From Bacteroidales bacterium (lineage in GTDB: Bacteria > Bacteroidota > Bacteroidia > Bacteroidales > UBA3824): a stretch of DNA of 64,000 nt. Below the pieces are notes generated by a model. That model searched no databases, had not been told where the DNA came from, and saw only the letters and a program-made list of their open reading frames with translations. The translations under genes and the position numbers were made by a program. Each line of letters opens with the position of its first letter. The first letter of the stretch is position 1. The stretch spans positions 1-64,000 of the forward strand of contig JAFXUC010000024.1 of NCBI GenBank assembly GCA_017535325.1. The letters are read 5' to 3'. Below, one piece after another: positions 26,450 through 35,633 of the stretch.

Positions 26450-29400
26450 TTAAAAGTTCAAATTTACGCCGAATAAGAAAATTTTAGTATTCGGATATGC
26501 AACACCGTCAACACCGCTTTCTGTAACTTTGCCGGTTGCAGCCGTTTCGGGGTCAAAGCCGCTGTACTTGGTAATCGTAAACAAGTTTTGTGCAGATACC
26601 GACAATCTGAGCGTACCGAAACGAAGTCTGCCTTCGGGAATCGTGTAACCGATTTGCAACTGTTTGCAACGGAGATAAGAACCGTTTTCTACAAACCAAT
26701 CACTTACTGTGGTGAAATTGCCGTTAGCATCGTTGTAAGAAAGTCTCGGAATGTCGGTTGACTGTCCTTCGTAATGCCATGCATCGTCAAGCGTACCTGC
26801 CCAAACATTCTGTCCTGAAACACCAGAATAATAACCTTTGGTCTTGTTGAAAATATTGTTGCCCAAAGTGCCGTAGAAATTCATCGAGAAATCCCACTGT
26901 TTGTAGTTTGCACCAAGATTCAATCCGATATACATTTTCGGGAAAGCGTTGCCGATATATGTTTTGTCGTTTTCATCGATAACACCATCGTGATTGCGGT
27001 CAACAAATTTCAAATCGCCGGGTTGCGCTTTCGGCTGATAAAGATCGCCGTGTTCGTTGGCGTAAGAAATAACCTCTTCCCAATTTTGGAAAATACCGTC
27101 TGTCTCATAACCGTAGAATCTTGAAATCTCAGCATCGCTTTCGTTACGGATAATATAGTCGCCGTTGAAACCCTGAGTTAAAATCGGTGAAGAAATGCCG
27201 AGGTCTTTTGCAACGTTTTTAACGCCAGAAAGATTAACGCCTACTTCATAATTAAAATCTTTTTTCACTTGGTCTTTCCAATTCAAAGAAAGTTCCCAAC
27301 CTGTTGCTTCCATACTTCCGACATTTGTCCAAATTTCGCCGTTCCACTCTGGATAACCGAGAATGTTAAGGTTGCTTTCTTTCAAAAGCATGTCGGAGGT
27401 TTTCTTTTTATAAAGGTCGATAGTTGCCGTCAAACGGTCTTTCAAGAAACCCATGTCCAAACCGATGTTGTAGTCTTCCACTGTTTCCCATTGAATGTTG
27501 GGATTAGCGGTAGAACTTACGTATGAACCAGTAACAAGGTTGCCGTCAACAACATAGTAAGTAGTTCCAATAGTAGAAAGGTATGCACTGTTGGCAATAG
27601 ACTGGTTGCCAACCTTACCCCAACCAAGACGAAGTTTGAGGTTTGTGAAAATGTGCTGGTTTTTCATAAACTCTTCGCCTGTGATTCTCCACGCACCTGA
27701 AACTGCGGGGAAAATAGCAAATTTGTTGCCTTCGGGGAACTTGCTCGAACCGTCAAAACGAATACTTCCCGTAATATAATAACGTGAATCATAGTTGTAC
27801 ATCACACGGCCAAGGTATGAAACGAGGGTTGAAAATTCGTCTCTACCGTCGGCTTTTTGATTTTCGGTTCCGGCTGCAACATAACGGAGATTTTCGTTGT
27901 TTGAGGGAACGGCATCACGGCTACCGGTCAACCAATAATATGAGAATTTTTCCATCGTATAACCAGCCATAACGTTGAGGCTGTGTTTTTCGGCAAAAAT
28001 ATTCTGATAGTTCAAAGTGTTTGTCCAGTTCCAATCGTTCCAAACTTTTGACTCTCTTTTTGCAGTGCTGACATCAGCCTTTTCGAGGTTGTCGATATAA
28101 AACTCAGGAGAAAAATTATCCGTTACTCTAAATCTTGCATTATCGCCAAACTGAGTTCTAAAAGTAAGACCTTCAAAAATTGTAATGTTCAAATACGGAT
28201 TCATCAACAAGCCGTATTCATTAGAATGTCCCGTCTGACGTTTGAGGTTAGCAACGGGGTTGTGTTCCTGATTGTTGTTGGAACGTGCGTACCAAGAAAA
28301 TTCGTTGTCAATTTCCTGCCAATCAGCGCGGAAAATCGGCGTTGTGGGGTCCATAGCCATTGCAGCACCCATAAGATTAGGGGTATCGTCCCAACGTTCA
28401 AGTTTCGGAGAAACTTCTACGCCGAGTTTTACATAGTCGTTGAAAGTGTATTCGGTATTTACTCTGCCGGTGAATTTGTCCCACCAACCATAGTTATAAT
28501 GACTATGAGAACGGTAATAACCAAAAGAACCGCTATAAATAAGTTTTTCAGAACCGCCTTGGAAAGAGAGGTTATAGTTCTGTGTCATAGCGTATTTGTT
28601 AACAGTTTCGTCCCACCAGTCAGTACCCTGAGCATCGGTGATGTTTTCGATACCGTTATAAGAAGGAACCTGATTATCGTTGGTGTAACGTTTTTTGAAA
28701 ACTTGTTCGTATTCTGAGGCTTTTGCCATATCAGGATTGCCGATAACGCTAAGACCAAGTGATGAAGTAAACTGAAATTTGGTTTCGCCGGCTTTACCTT
28801 TTTTGGTTGTGATAATGATAACGCCGTTAGAAGCCCTTGTTCCATAGATTGCCGAAGCCGAAGCGTCTTTGAGAACTTCCATTGCCTCAATATCTTCGGG
28901 GTTAAGGAAGTTGATATTGTCGCCGACGGGCATACCGTCAACAACATAAAGCGGGTTAGAACCATTGACAGTAGTTACGCCACGGATAAGAACTCTCGGA
29001 TTTTCACCCGGCTTACCGGTGGTACTAATCTGAACACCGTTAACTTTGGTCTGCAAAGCATTCATTGCGTTACCCGAATTGAAAGACGAGATGTCGTCGC
29101 TTGAAACTGACGAAATACTTGATGTCAAGTCGGATTTTTTTGCCGTACCATAACCGATTACCACAACCTCTTCGATGTCTTTGGTATCTTCTTGAAGAAC
29201 AAAATTAAGAACCCTCTGGTCGGGTGCCAACTGAATCTGTGTGGTCTCAAAACCAAGCATAGAACATTCCATTACCGCACCTTCTTGAACGGAAATAGTA
29301 TAATTGCCGTCAACATCGGTGATAGTACCGTTGGTAGTGCCTTTTTCCAAAACCACCGCTCCGATAAGGATTTCGCCGTTTTTGTCTGCTACCGTACCCT

Positions 29401-29473
29401 TTAACGTGATTCTCTGCGCAAAAAGGCAGGTTGTTAACAACATCAACGTTAATAATGATAATATTTTTTTCAT
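26450..29473 (-). CDS. SusC/RagA family TonB-dependent outer-membrane transporter
   Basis: 1007 residues. Signal peptide MKKILSLLTLMLLTTCLFAQ. A carboxypeptidase-D-like domain (about 22-100, GTVADKNGEILIGAVVLEKGT) comes next. The TonB-box region EEVVVIGYGTAKKSDLTSSIS leads into the plug domain (LIRGVTTVNGSNPLYVVDGMPV, AIYGTRASNGVIIITTKKGKAG), then the 22-strand barrel and a C-terminal aromatic ending. It imports oligosaccharides with the SusD lid. The gene starts 29 bp after the upstream lipoprotein stop. Confidence 0.96.
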   Translation of the reverse strand: MKKILSLLTLMLLTTCLFAQRITLKGTVADKNGEILIGAVVLEKGTTNGTITDVDGNYTISVQEGAVMECSMLGFETTQIQLAPDQRVLNFVLQEDTKDIEEVVVIGYGTAKKSDLTSSISSVSSDDISSFNSGNAMNALQTKVNGVQISTTGKPGENPRVLIRGVTTVNGSNPLYVVDGMPVGDNINFLNPEDIEAMEVLKDASASAIYGTRASNGVIIITTKKGKAGETKFQFTSSLGLSVIGNPDMAKASEYEQVFKKRYTNDNQVPSYNGIENITDAQGTDWWDETVNKYAMTQNYNLSFQGGSEKLIYSGSFGYYRSHSHYNYGWWDKFTGRVNTEYTFNDYVKLGVEVSPKLERWDDTPNLMGAAMAMDPTTPIFRADWQEIDNEFSWYARSNNNQEHNPVANLKRQTGHSNEYGLLMNPYLNITIFEGLTFRTQFGDNARFRVTDNFSPEFYIDNLEKADVSTAKRESKVWNDWNWTNTLNYQNIFAEKHSLNVMAGYTMEKFSYYWLTGSRDAVPSNNENLRYVAAGTENQKADGRDEFSTLVSYLGRVMYNYDSRYYITGSIRFDGSSKFPEGNKFAIFPAVSGAWRITGEEFMKNQHIFTNLKLRLGWGKVGNQSIANSAYLSTIGTTYYVVDGNLVTGSYVSSTANPNIQWETVEDYNIGLDMGFLKDRLTATIDLYKKKTSDMLLKESNLNILGYPEWNGEIWTNVGSMEATGWELSLNWKDQVKKDFNYEVGVNLSGVKNVAKDLGISSPILTQGFNGDYIIRNESDAEISRFYGYETDGIFQNWEEVISYANEHGDLYQPKAQPGDLKFVDRNHDGVIDENDKTYIGNAFPKMYIGLNLGANYKQWDFSMNFYGTLGNNIFNKTKGYYSGVSGQNVWAGTLDDAWHYEGQSTDIPRLSYNDANGNFTTVSDWFVENGSYLRCKQLQIGYTIPEGRLRFGTLRLSVSAQNLFTITKYSGFDPETAATGKVTESGVDGVAYPNTKIFLFGVNLNF

Positions 29474-29502
29474 ACCTAAAAATTTTGAACGAATTATATA
29501 AA

Positions 29503-31047
29503 TTATTTAGAAGGAACAACTTTCATACGTCCCAAATGAATATCAAAAATAATGTCGTAATTGCCCGTTTTTGGAATTGTCAACTTACAATGATTGTCGT
29601 TTTCAACATCGTTGTTGTAAGAAGTAGTTTTCAAGTCGTAAGGCACTTTAACATAAGAGCCGACATATTTCCAAATTTCGGGGTCTGTTTTGGTAGCCTT
29701 TTCGGGTTTCCAAGTGCAGTAATCCCACCAGCCGTCATGATGCCAGTTGTGCGGGTGAAATTCAAATTCGCCTTTTTCGAGCGGACAATTAAGAATTTGA
29801 AGAATATGCGGGTTTTGGGGATTGTAGTCAAAACAGGGGTCTACTTCCCTCGGATTGTCAGTCATAAGACCTACTTTGAAAGTCTGCCACCAAGCATCGT
29901 CTGCGGCGTCCCACTGACCTGTTTCTTTGTTCCACTGACCAGTACACCAAGTGTTAAGACCTAAACCGGGAGCATCGCTGCCTAATTTTCCGGGCATCGG
30001 GTCGTAAGCCTTGTCTACGGAGTAGGTGCTTGTGGAATAAGTCAACTGTTTGGTGTTGAAAACGATTTTGTAATAAACACCTGCCTCATTCAAAACAAGC
30101 GGTTTAGCCTGAGACGGGTCAGAGTTGAGTTTGTCGCCGCTGTCAGGGTCGAGACCGAAACAAACCGGCTCGTAAGACGCCTTTTGAGGAATAAAACGGA
30201 TTTCCGTGCCAGCCTTTTCGTTGTAGTAATAAGCGGTGTATTCAAATTCGCCTGAATGGTCGATAAGCATCGGCACGCCGCAAACGTCTGTTATGAGGTC
30301 TTCTTCTGCTACATCACAGAGATACATTCTTTCGTAGTCGGCGAGTTCGCCTCTCGAAATCGTGATTTCTTTTTTCACCTCGTTGTCGTATTCGTCGTAT
30401 GCCGCGATATAACCTGTGTAATCACGGTTTTCGTCGCCGAGGTTGATGTTTTTAACATAATCGTAAGTTTTGGTCTCGTTGGTGATTTCCTCGTTGATGT
30501 TGAGGTCGGGGAAATTAACAACAACTTTTTTAATCACACGATTGTCCGAAACAGAAAATTTGAAGTTGAACGCGCTCATAATAACGTTGATTACAGAGTT
30601 GGGCTCAACGGTGAACTTGGGATTCGTGAAGTCGCCGTCCATGTTGGCGGTGAAAGTTACCGAAGATACATTGCCCACAAGGTCTTCAACCGTGATAACA
30701 ATCGGAAACGTTTCGGTTTTGAGACTGTCGGGAGCGGTGAATTTGTAGTCAAGTTCATAACTTTTACATTCCGAACCTTTGATTGCTAATATGTCGATAG
30801 TGTTGTTCAACATCAAATCAGAGTTTTTGAGGTTGATTGTTTTGATACCGTCTGCATCATCGATTTTGGCTTTGATTTTAAACTCTTTTCCGAACTCCCA
30901 GTGAATGGATTCGGCCTCAAGTGCTACGACGGGATTTTGGTTATCGACGGCGGAAAAACTTTCGTCGTCGGAGCAGCCAGCGATTACCGCGCCCGAAAGA
31001 AGAAGGGCGGCGATAAAAGTTTTAGGATTAATAAATGCTCTTTTCAT
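29503..31047 (-). CDS. Surface glycan-binding-type lipoprotein (SusE/F-like position)
   Basis: 514 residues; lipoprotein signal with AVIAGC near residue 24. Two Ig-like or cadherin-like beta domains cover about 35-235 (VALEAESIHWEFGKEFKIKAKIDDADGIK, DNRVIKKVVVNFPD). A Trp-rich C-terminal region follows (WWQTFKVGL, HNWHHDGWWDYCTW), suited to stacking on sugars. No catalytic motif. It is the first gene of the operon, before SusC, whereas SusE/F-like proteins usually follow SusD. Its likely role is capturing the polysaccharide on the cell surface. Confidence 0.75.
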   Translation of the reverse strand: MKRAFINPKTFIAALLLSGAVIAGCSDDESFSAVDNQNPVVALEAESIHWEFGKEFKIKAKIDDADGIKTINLKNSDLMLNNTIDILAIKGSECKSYELDYKFTAPDSLKTETFPIVITVEDLVGNVSSVTFTANMDGDFTNPKFTVEPNSVINVIMSAFNFKFSVSDNRVIKKVVVNFPDLNINEEITNETKTYDYVKNINLGDENRDYTGYIAAYDEYDNEVKKEITISRGELADYERMYLCDVAEEDLITDVCGVPMLIDHSGEFEYTAYYYNEKAGTEIRFIPQKASYEPVCFGLDPDSGDKLNSDPSQAKPLVLNEAGVYYKIVFNTKQLTYSTSTYSVDKAYDPMPGKLGSDAPGLGLNTWCTGQWNKETGQWDAADDAWWQTFKVGLMTDNPREVDPCFDYNPQNPHILQILNCPLEKGEFEFHPHNWHHDGWWDYCTWKPEKATKTDPEIWKYVGSYVKVPYDLKTTSYNNDVENDNHCKLTIPKTGNYDIIFDIHLGRMKVVPSK

Positions 31048-31085
31048 ACGTTTAAAATGAATTAAAAAATTATTTTTTTCTGACG

Positions 31086-31093
31086 CAAACCTA
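31086..31093 (-). promoter_or_regulatory. -7 box for the polysaccharide operon
   Basis: On the minus strand TAGGTTTG matches TAnnTTTG, 38 nt before the ATG at 31047. No -33 box is seen at 19-21 bp, as expected for an activator-dependent promoter. The inverted repeat at 31124-31194 lies just upstream. Confidence 0.45.
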
Positions 31094-31123
31094 ACAATAT
31101 TTTTTCTATAAAAACCGCTAAAA

Positions 31124-31194
31124 ATCGTTCAAAGTACCCCTGCAAATCATTCATGAACGATTTACACTGGTATTTTGAACGATTTGCAAGGGGT
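31124..31194. promoter_or_regulatory. Candidate operator for the hybrid two-component regulator
   Basis: ATCGTTCAAAGTACC (31124-31138) and GGTATTTTGAACGAT (31169-31183) are inverted repeats with one mismatch in 15. Between them ATCATTCATGAACGAT (31146-31161) is a near-perfect palindrome of the same core. ACCCCTGCAAATC (31136-31148) is mirrored by GATTTGCAAGGGGT (31181-31194). Four ATCGTTCA-type half-sites are therefore packed into 71 bp, between the operon promoter and the regulator promoter. Confidence 0.65.
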
Positions 31195-31205
31195 GGAAAA
31201 ATAAT

Positions 31206-31236
31206 TTTGAGGTTTTGAGTAAAAATATTACATTTG
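31206..31236 (+). promoter_or_regulatory. Promoter of the hybrid regulator
   Basis: TTTG (31206-31209), 19 bp, TACATTTG (31229-31236): an exact Bacteroidetes promoter 13 nt before the ATG at 31250. Confidence 0.7.
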
Positions 31237-31249
31237 CGCAATTATTATT

Positions 31250-34200
31250 ATGCAAAGAATTATAACAACCATATTATTACTGTTTTTTTCGGCAGCGCTG
31301 ACGGCTCAAAACTACTCGGTAAAAAAGATTTCAAAGACCGACGGTTTGAGCAACAGCAGCGTTGTAAGCATAGCGCACGACAAAACCGGTTTTATGTGGA
31401 TAGCCACCGAAGAGGGTCTGAACCGTTTTGACGGCAACGGCTTTGAAACGTTTTTTAAATCCGACACCGACAAAAACTCTCTGAGCGGCAACGAGTTGAA
31501 CTGCATTCTCGACGACCCGGAAGATTCCGTACTCTGGATTGCGACTCAAAGAGCCGGTCTTAACGCATACAACTACAACACAAGAAAATTCTCTTGTTTT
31601 CCGTCTTTCGGCGCAGTAACGCACATCGCCCCGTCAAGAGACAGAAGTATTTGGATTTCAACATATTGGGACGGAATTTTTTATTATTCAAAAGCCAAAA
31701 AAGACTTTACCGCTTTCAACGAAAAAAACGTCAAAAACTGGATAAAAGGAAATATTTGGACGCTTGAAGAAGACTTTTCGACGGGTATAGTTTACATCGG
31801 ATATTCCGACAAAGGTTTTGCGTATTTTGACAGGAAAAACGGCTTTTTCAAAAATTTTGTCAACATTCCAAACGACGAAACCTCACTTCCCGACAACGAA
31901 GTTTTGTCGGTTTATGTAGATGAAAATCAGCGTGTATGGGTCGGGACAAGGTCCGGTCTTGCGCTTTTTGACAAGTCAACGGAGCGGTTCAGACGGTTTG
32001 AAAGTCCCAAAAATGCCGTTTTTGACATCAAACTTCTCGGCGGCAGTCAGTTGTGGCTTGCCTTGGAACTCGGCGGAATAAGCGTTCTTGACTTGGAAAA
32101 TCCCGAAAAATCTTTTGTCATAGAAGAAAAAAATTCCACGAAAGGACTTTCGGCAAATTCTGTAAGATGCATAATGCCTGACAAATACGGCAATATCTGG
32201 GCGGGAGTTTGGAACGGCGGACTCAATTTCATAAACCTTGACGGCGAAATTTTTGACACGTATTCCGATGAAAGCGTGCTTGCCGTCAGTTTCGACGACG
32301 ACGGCAAACTGTGGTTAGGCACCGACGGCGAAGGAATCCGCGTCATCGACAAAGGCACTCAGACCAAGACGTTTACGAAAGAAAACAGCGGTATTCCGGG
32401 CAGGTTTATACAATGCGCTTTCAGGGATTCGTCGGGAAGCCTCTGGTTTGGTTTTTACAAAAACGGCGCAGCGGTCTACAATCCTAAAACAAAGGCGTTT
32501 TCCAATCCGCTGACAAAAGAGTTCAGCAGTGCAGATGTAAGGGGCGGCAGTCAGTTTGACAAAAACAATATACTTTTGGCAACCAACGCCGGAGTACTGA
32601 AAGTAAACACGGCGGAAAAAAACGTTAAACTTTTTCCTCTGCCTCACGACAATGTAAGATGCGTGTTAAGAGACAGTTACGGAAACATCTGGGCGGGAAC
32701 ATTCGGCGGCGGAATCTATATTTTGGACGAAAAGTTTCAAATAATCTGCAATTTTGACACTGACAACGGCTTTCCGTCAAACACCGTCAACCACATCACG
32801 GAAGATTCGCAACTTAGAATCTGGGTGGCAACGGGCGAAGGTCTTGTCTGCTTTGACAACCGCCGTAACTTCAAATTCAGAGTCTACAACAAGCAAAGCG
32901 GACTTTTCAACTCGCACATCCGCGCCATAGCCGAAGACTCTGAAAAAAACATCTGGGTAAGCACCAACAACGGAATTTCGTGTTTTCTTTTCGGTCAGGG
33001 CAAAGTAAAAAATTACAGTCCGCATTACAATATTCCAGCCGGTGAATTTTCCTCCGGCGCGGTAACAAAACTGCCGACAGGCGAACTCGTGTTTGCCTCT
33101 ATAAAAGGCGTCTGCAAATTCCTGCCGCAAGAGGTCCTGAACGAAAAAGCCCCGCCCAAGGCTCAACTCGGCAAAATGCGGATATTTCTCCCGACTGATT
33201 CCTTGAACATTAACAATCAGAAAGTTATATCATCTTTCAATTCCAACGGCGTTGTCTTAAAACACTTTGAAAACAACTTTTCGCTGTCGTTTTTCACGGG
33301 CAATTTTGCGTATTCGGGCATAATAGAATACGCGCTGAAACTTGACGGCTCAGGAAAGGATTTTTACACCGTCCCCGACCCGGAAAACGTGTTTTTTATG
33401 AACATCGCCCCCGGAAAATACACTTTGAGAGTAAAGACAAGGTTTATCGGCAGGGATTTTTCTTACGAAACAACAGACCTGAAAATCACCGTTTTGCAAC
33501 CGTGGTATCTGACTTTTTTGGCAAAGATTTTCTACGTTTTGAGTGCCTTGACGGTAATTTTCTTCTCGTTTAAAGCATACAAACGGCGCGTTAATATGCG
33601 GGCAGAACTCAAAACAGAAAAGCAAACCCGCGAAAAACAAGAGGCTCTTAACGAAGAAAGAATGCGTTTTTACACTAACGCCGCTCACGAAATCCGCACG
33701 CCTTTGAGCCTTATAGCCGGCCCATTAGAAGACCTCGCCTCAGACAAAAACTTAGACGAGACTGTCGCAAAAAAAATCAACCTTATCAACCGCAACAGCC
33801 GCAAACTTCTCTCCTTGGTCAACAATCTGCTGGATTTGCGAAAAACCGAAACCGCAAACTTCAAACTCCACGTTACCAAAGGTTATCTTAATAGGACAGT
33901 CGGCGCACTAACAGTCAATTACCGCGAACTCAACAGCAACCGCGAAGTAGAAATCCTTTACGAATGTCAGCCTGGCAATTACGAAATGTATTTTGACAAT
34001 CAGAGCATTACCACTATTGTCAACAATCTGCTCTCTAATGCGCTAAAATACACTGAAAAAGGTTATATCAAAGTATCTCTTTCAAAAAGCGGCGAAACAG
34101 CAATTTTGAGCGTGGAAGATACGGGTTACGGCATTTCACAAACCGCTATGCCGAAAATTTTTGACAGGTATTATCAAGGCAACGGCGTACATCAGGTTTG

Positions 34201-35146
34201 GGGAACGGGCATCGGTTTGTCGCTCGTTAAAAACCTTGTGGAACTTCACAAAGGCACAATCGCGGTTGAAAGCCGCAGCGGACAAGGCTCAAAATTTATT
34301 GTTACGATTTCCTCATTAGAAGAGGCTGCCGCACCGGAAGAAAAAACGGAAGAAATCCCCGTTGAAAAAGAACCAAACGGCAAACCGTCGGTACTCATAG
34401 TGGAAGACAACGCCGACATTTTGGAATATATAAAGATGGCACTGACAGAAAAATATTCTGTTTTAACCGCCTCAAACGGCGAGTCCGGAATAATTACCGC
34501 GATAGAAAAAACGCCGGAAATCGTGGTCTCCGACATTATGATGCCTATAAAAGACGGCATAGAACTCTGCAAAACTTTGAAAAACGACCTCCGCACGAGC
34601 CACATTCCGATTATACTTTTAACGGCAAAAGACAGTTTGGAAGACAAAACTGAGGGCTATATTTCGGGCGCAGACAGTTACATAACAAAGCCTTTTAGCG
34701 CAAGTCTTATACAAAGCCGAATAGCAAACCTTTTGGAGAAAAAACGTCAACTTGCGGGCTATTTTTCAGCACAATCAACCTCGCAAAAATTTCTCGAAGG
34801 ACTCTCCGCAACAGACGCTGAATTTATGAAAAAAATTGATGCTTTGATTGAAGAAAACCTCAGCGATTCTGATTTTTCGGTGTCAACGGTTTGCAAAAAA
34901 ATGTGCATTTCTTCAAGCACGCTCTACCGCAAAATCAAGGCTCTAACCCTAATCAGCGCAAACGAATACATCAAAAAATTCCGCGTTAGAAAAGCCGCTG
35001 CATTTTTGGAAGAAGGCCGTTACACCATCGGAGAAACGGTTTACAAAGTAGGATTCGGCTCAACGGACTACTTCCGCGACTGCTTCAAAGAAGAGTACGG
35101 AGTAAGTCCGAGCGAATACATAAAAAAAATAAGGAAAAAAAATTGA
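31250..35146 (+). CDS. Hybrid two-component system sensor-regulator (HTCS)
   Basis: 1298 residues in the canonical HTCS order. Signal peptide (residues 1-19); about 14 two-component propeller repeats to near 670 (NIWAGVWNGGLNFI, SLWFGFYKNG); a Y_Y_Y domain to about 745; one membrane helix (about 752-774); HisKA with H813 in NAAHEIRTPLSLIAG; ATPase with NNLLSNALKYTEKGY and GTGIGLSLVKNL; REC with phosphoacceptor D1095 in VVSDIMMPIKDG; and a C-terminal AraC-type helix-turn-helix. It senses an oligosaccharide in the periplasm and activates the divergent SusC/SusD operon. All phosphotransfer residues are present. Confidence 0.96.
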   Translation: MQRIITTILLLFFSAALTAQNYSVKKISKTDGLSNSSVVSIAHDKTGFMWIATEEGLNRFDGNGFETFFKSDTDKNSLSGNELNCILDDPEDSVLWIATQRAGLNAYNYNTRKFSCFPSFGAVTHIAPSRDRSIWISTYWDGIFYYSKAKKDFTAFNEKNVKNWIKGNIWTLEEDFSTGIVYIGYSDKGFAYFDRKNGFFKNFVNIPNDETSLPDNEVLSVYVDENQRVWVGTRSGLALFDKSTERFRRFESPKNAVFDIKLLGGSQLWLALELGGISVLDLENPEKSFVIEEKNSTKGLSANSVRCIMPDKYGNIWAGVWNGGLNFINLDGEIFDTYSDESVLAVSFDDDGKLWLGTDGEGIRVIDKGTQTKTFTKENSGIPGRFIQCAFRDSSGSLWFGFYKNGAAVYNPKTKAFSNPLTKEFSSADVRGGSQFDKNNILLATNAGVLKVNTAEKNVKLFPLPHDNVRCVLRDSYGNIWAGTFGGGIYILDEKFQIICNFDTDNGFPSNTVNHITEDSQLRIWVATGEGLVCFDNRRNFKFRVYNKQSGLFNSHIRAIAEDSEKNIWVSTNNGISCFLFGQGKVKNYSPHYNIPAGEFSSGAVTKLPTGELVFASIKGVCKFLPQEVLNEKAPPKAQLGKMRIFLPTDSLNINNQKVISSFNSNGVVLKHFENNFSLSFFTGNFAYSGIIEYALKLDGSGKDFYTVPDPENVFFMNIAPGKYTLRVKTRFIGRDFSYETTDLKITVLQPWYLTFLAKIFYVLSALTVIFFSFKAYKRRVNMRAELKTEKQTREKQEALNEERMRFYTNAAHEIRTPLSLIAGPLEDLASDKNLDETVAKKINLINRNSRKLLSLVNNLLDLRKTETANFKLHVTKGYLNRTVGALTVNYRELNSNREVEILYECQPGNYEMYFDNQSITTIVNNLLSNALKYTEKGYIKVSLSKSGETAILSVEDTGYGISQTAMPKIFDRYYQGNGVHQVWGTGIGLSLVKNLVELHKGTIAVESRSGQGSKFIVTISSLEEAAAPEEKTEEIPVEKEPNGKPSVLIVEDNADILEYIKMALTEKYSVLTASNGESGIITAIEKTPEIVVSDIMMPIKDGIELCKTLKNDLRTSHIPIILLTAKDSLEDKTEGYISGADSYITKPFSASLIQSRIANLLEKKRQLAGYFSAQSTSQKFLEGLSATDAEFMKKIDALIEENLSDSDFSVSTVCKKMCISSSTLYRKIKALTLISANEYIKKFRVRKAAAFLEEGRYTIGETVYKVGFGSTDYFRDCFKEEYGVSPSEYIKKIRKKN

Positions 35147-35173
35147 ATTTATTGGATTTTTTTTATATTTTTG
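35143..35173 (+). promoter_or_regulatory. Promoter before the antitoxin-PIN fusion
   Basis: TTG (35143-35145), 20 bp, TATTTTTG (35166-35173), overlapping the end of the HTCS gene. The ATG follows at 35205. Confidence 0.45.
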
Positions 35174-35204
35174 CAAAGCCAACAATTAAAATAATCATAT
35201 TATT

Positions 35205-35567
35205 ATGAGTACAACTGAATTGAAAACATCAACCAAACGGCTTATTGATTCTTTGGATATAACAGACAGCCGAAGTATGGAAATTCTTATATCTGTATTC
35301 AGTATTTTGAATGTTTTTTCCAAAAGTGTTATGCAAGGAAATAACTTTGAAGAGGAACAAACAGAAATAAAATTCAAGCGCAGTCCGCTTTCCGACCGTG
35401 TCAGAAATATGAGCGTAAAAATGAATTTACCTGCTGATTTCAATGAAAAAGAGTTTTACCATTTTTGTGCGCTTTCAGCAAATGCAGACATAATTATCAC
35501 ACGAAATACGAAGGATTTCAAAAATTCCACGATTCAGGTCAAAAGACCGTCTGAAATTTTTGAATAA
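35205..35567 (+). pseudogene. Antitoxin N-terminus fused to a PIN-toxin C-terminus (deletion scar)
   Basis: The 120-residue frame joins two recognisable pieces. Residues 1-83 (MSTTELKTSTKRLIDSLD ... SPLSDRVRNMSVKMNLPADFNEKE) resemble the small antitoxin usually encoded before Bacteroidetes PIN toxins. Residues 84-120 (FYHFCALSANADIIITRNTKDFKNSTIQ) are the C-terminal part of a PIN ribonuclease, including the conserved ITRN-DF. The N-terminal two thirds of the toxin, with its first acidic residues, is missing, so it cannot be an active nuclease. The fused frame is intact and has a promoter and terminator, so it may still be expressed. Confidence 0.65.
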
Positions 35568-35577
35568 ACACTTAATA

Positions 35578-35624
35578 AAAAAAACGTCATAATTTCCATT
35601 TTTTTGAAAATTATGACGTTTTTT
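35578..35624. terminator. Bidirectional terminator
   Basis: AAACGTCATAATTT and AAAATTATGACGTTT form a 14-bp stem flanked by A and T tracts, between the fusion gene and the convergent lipoprotein gene. Confidence 0.85.
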
Positions 35625-35633
35625 AGTGGTATT

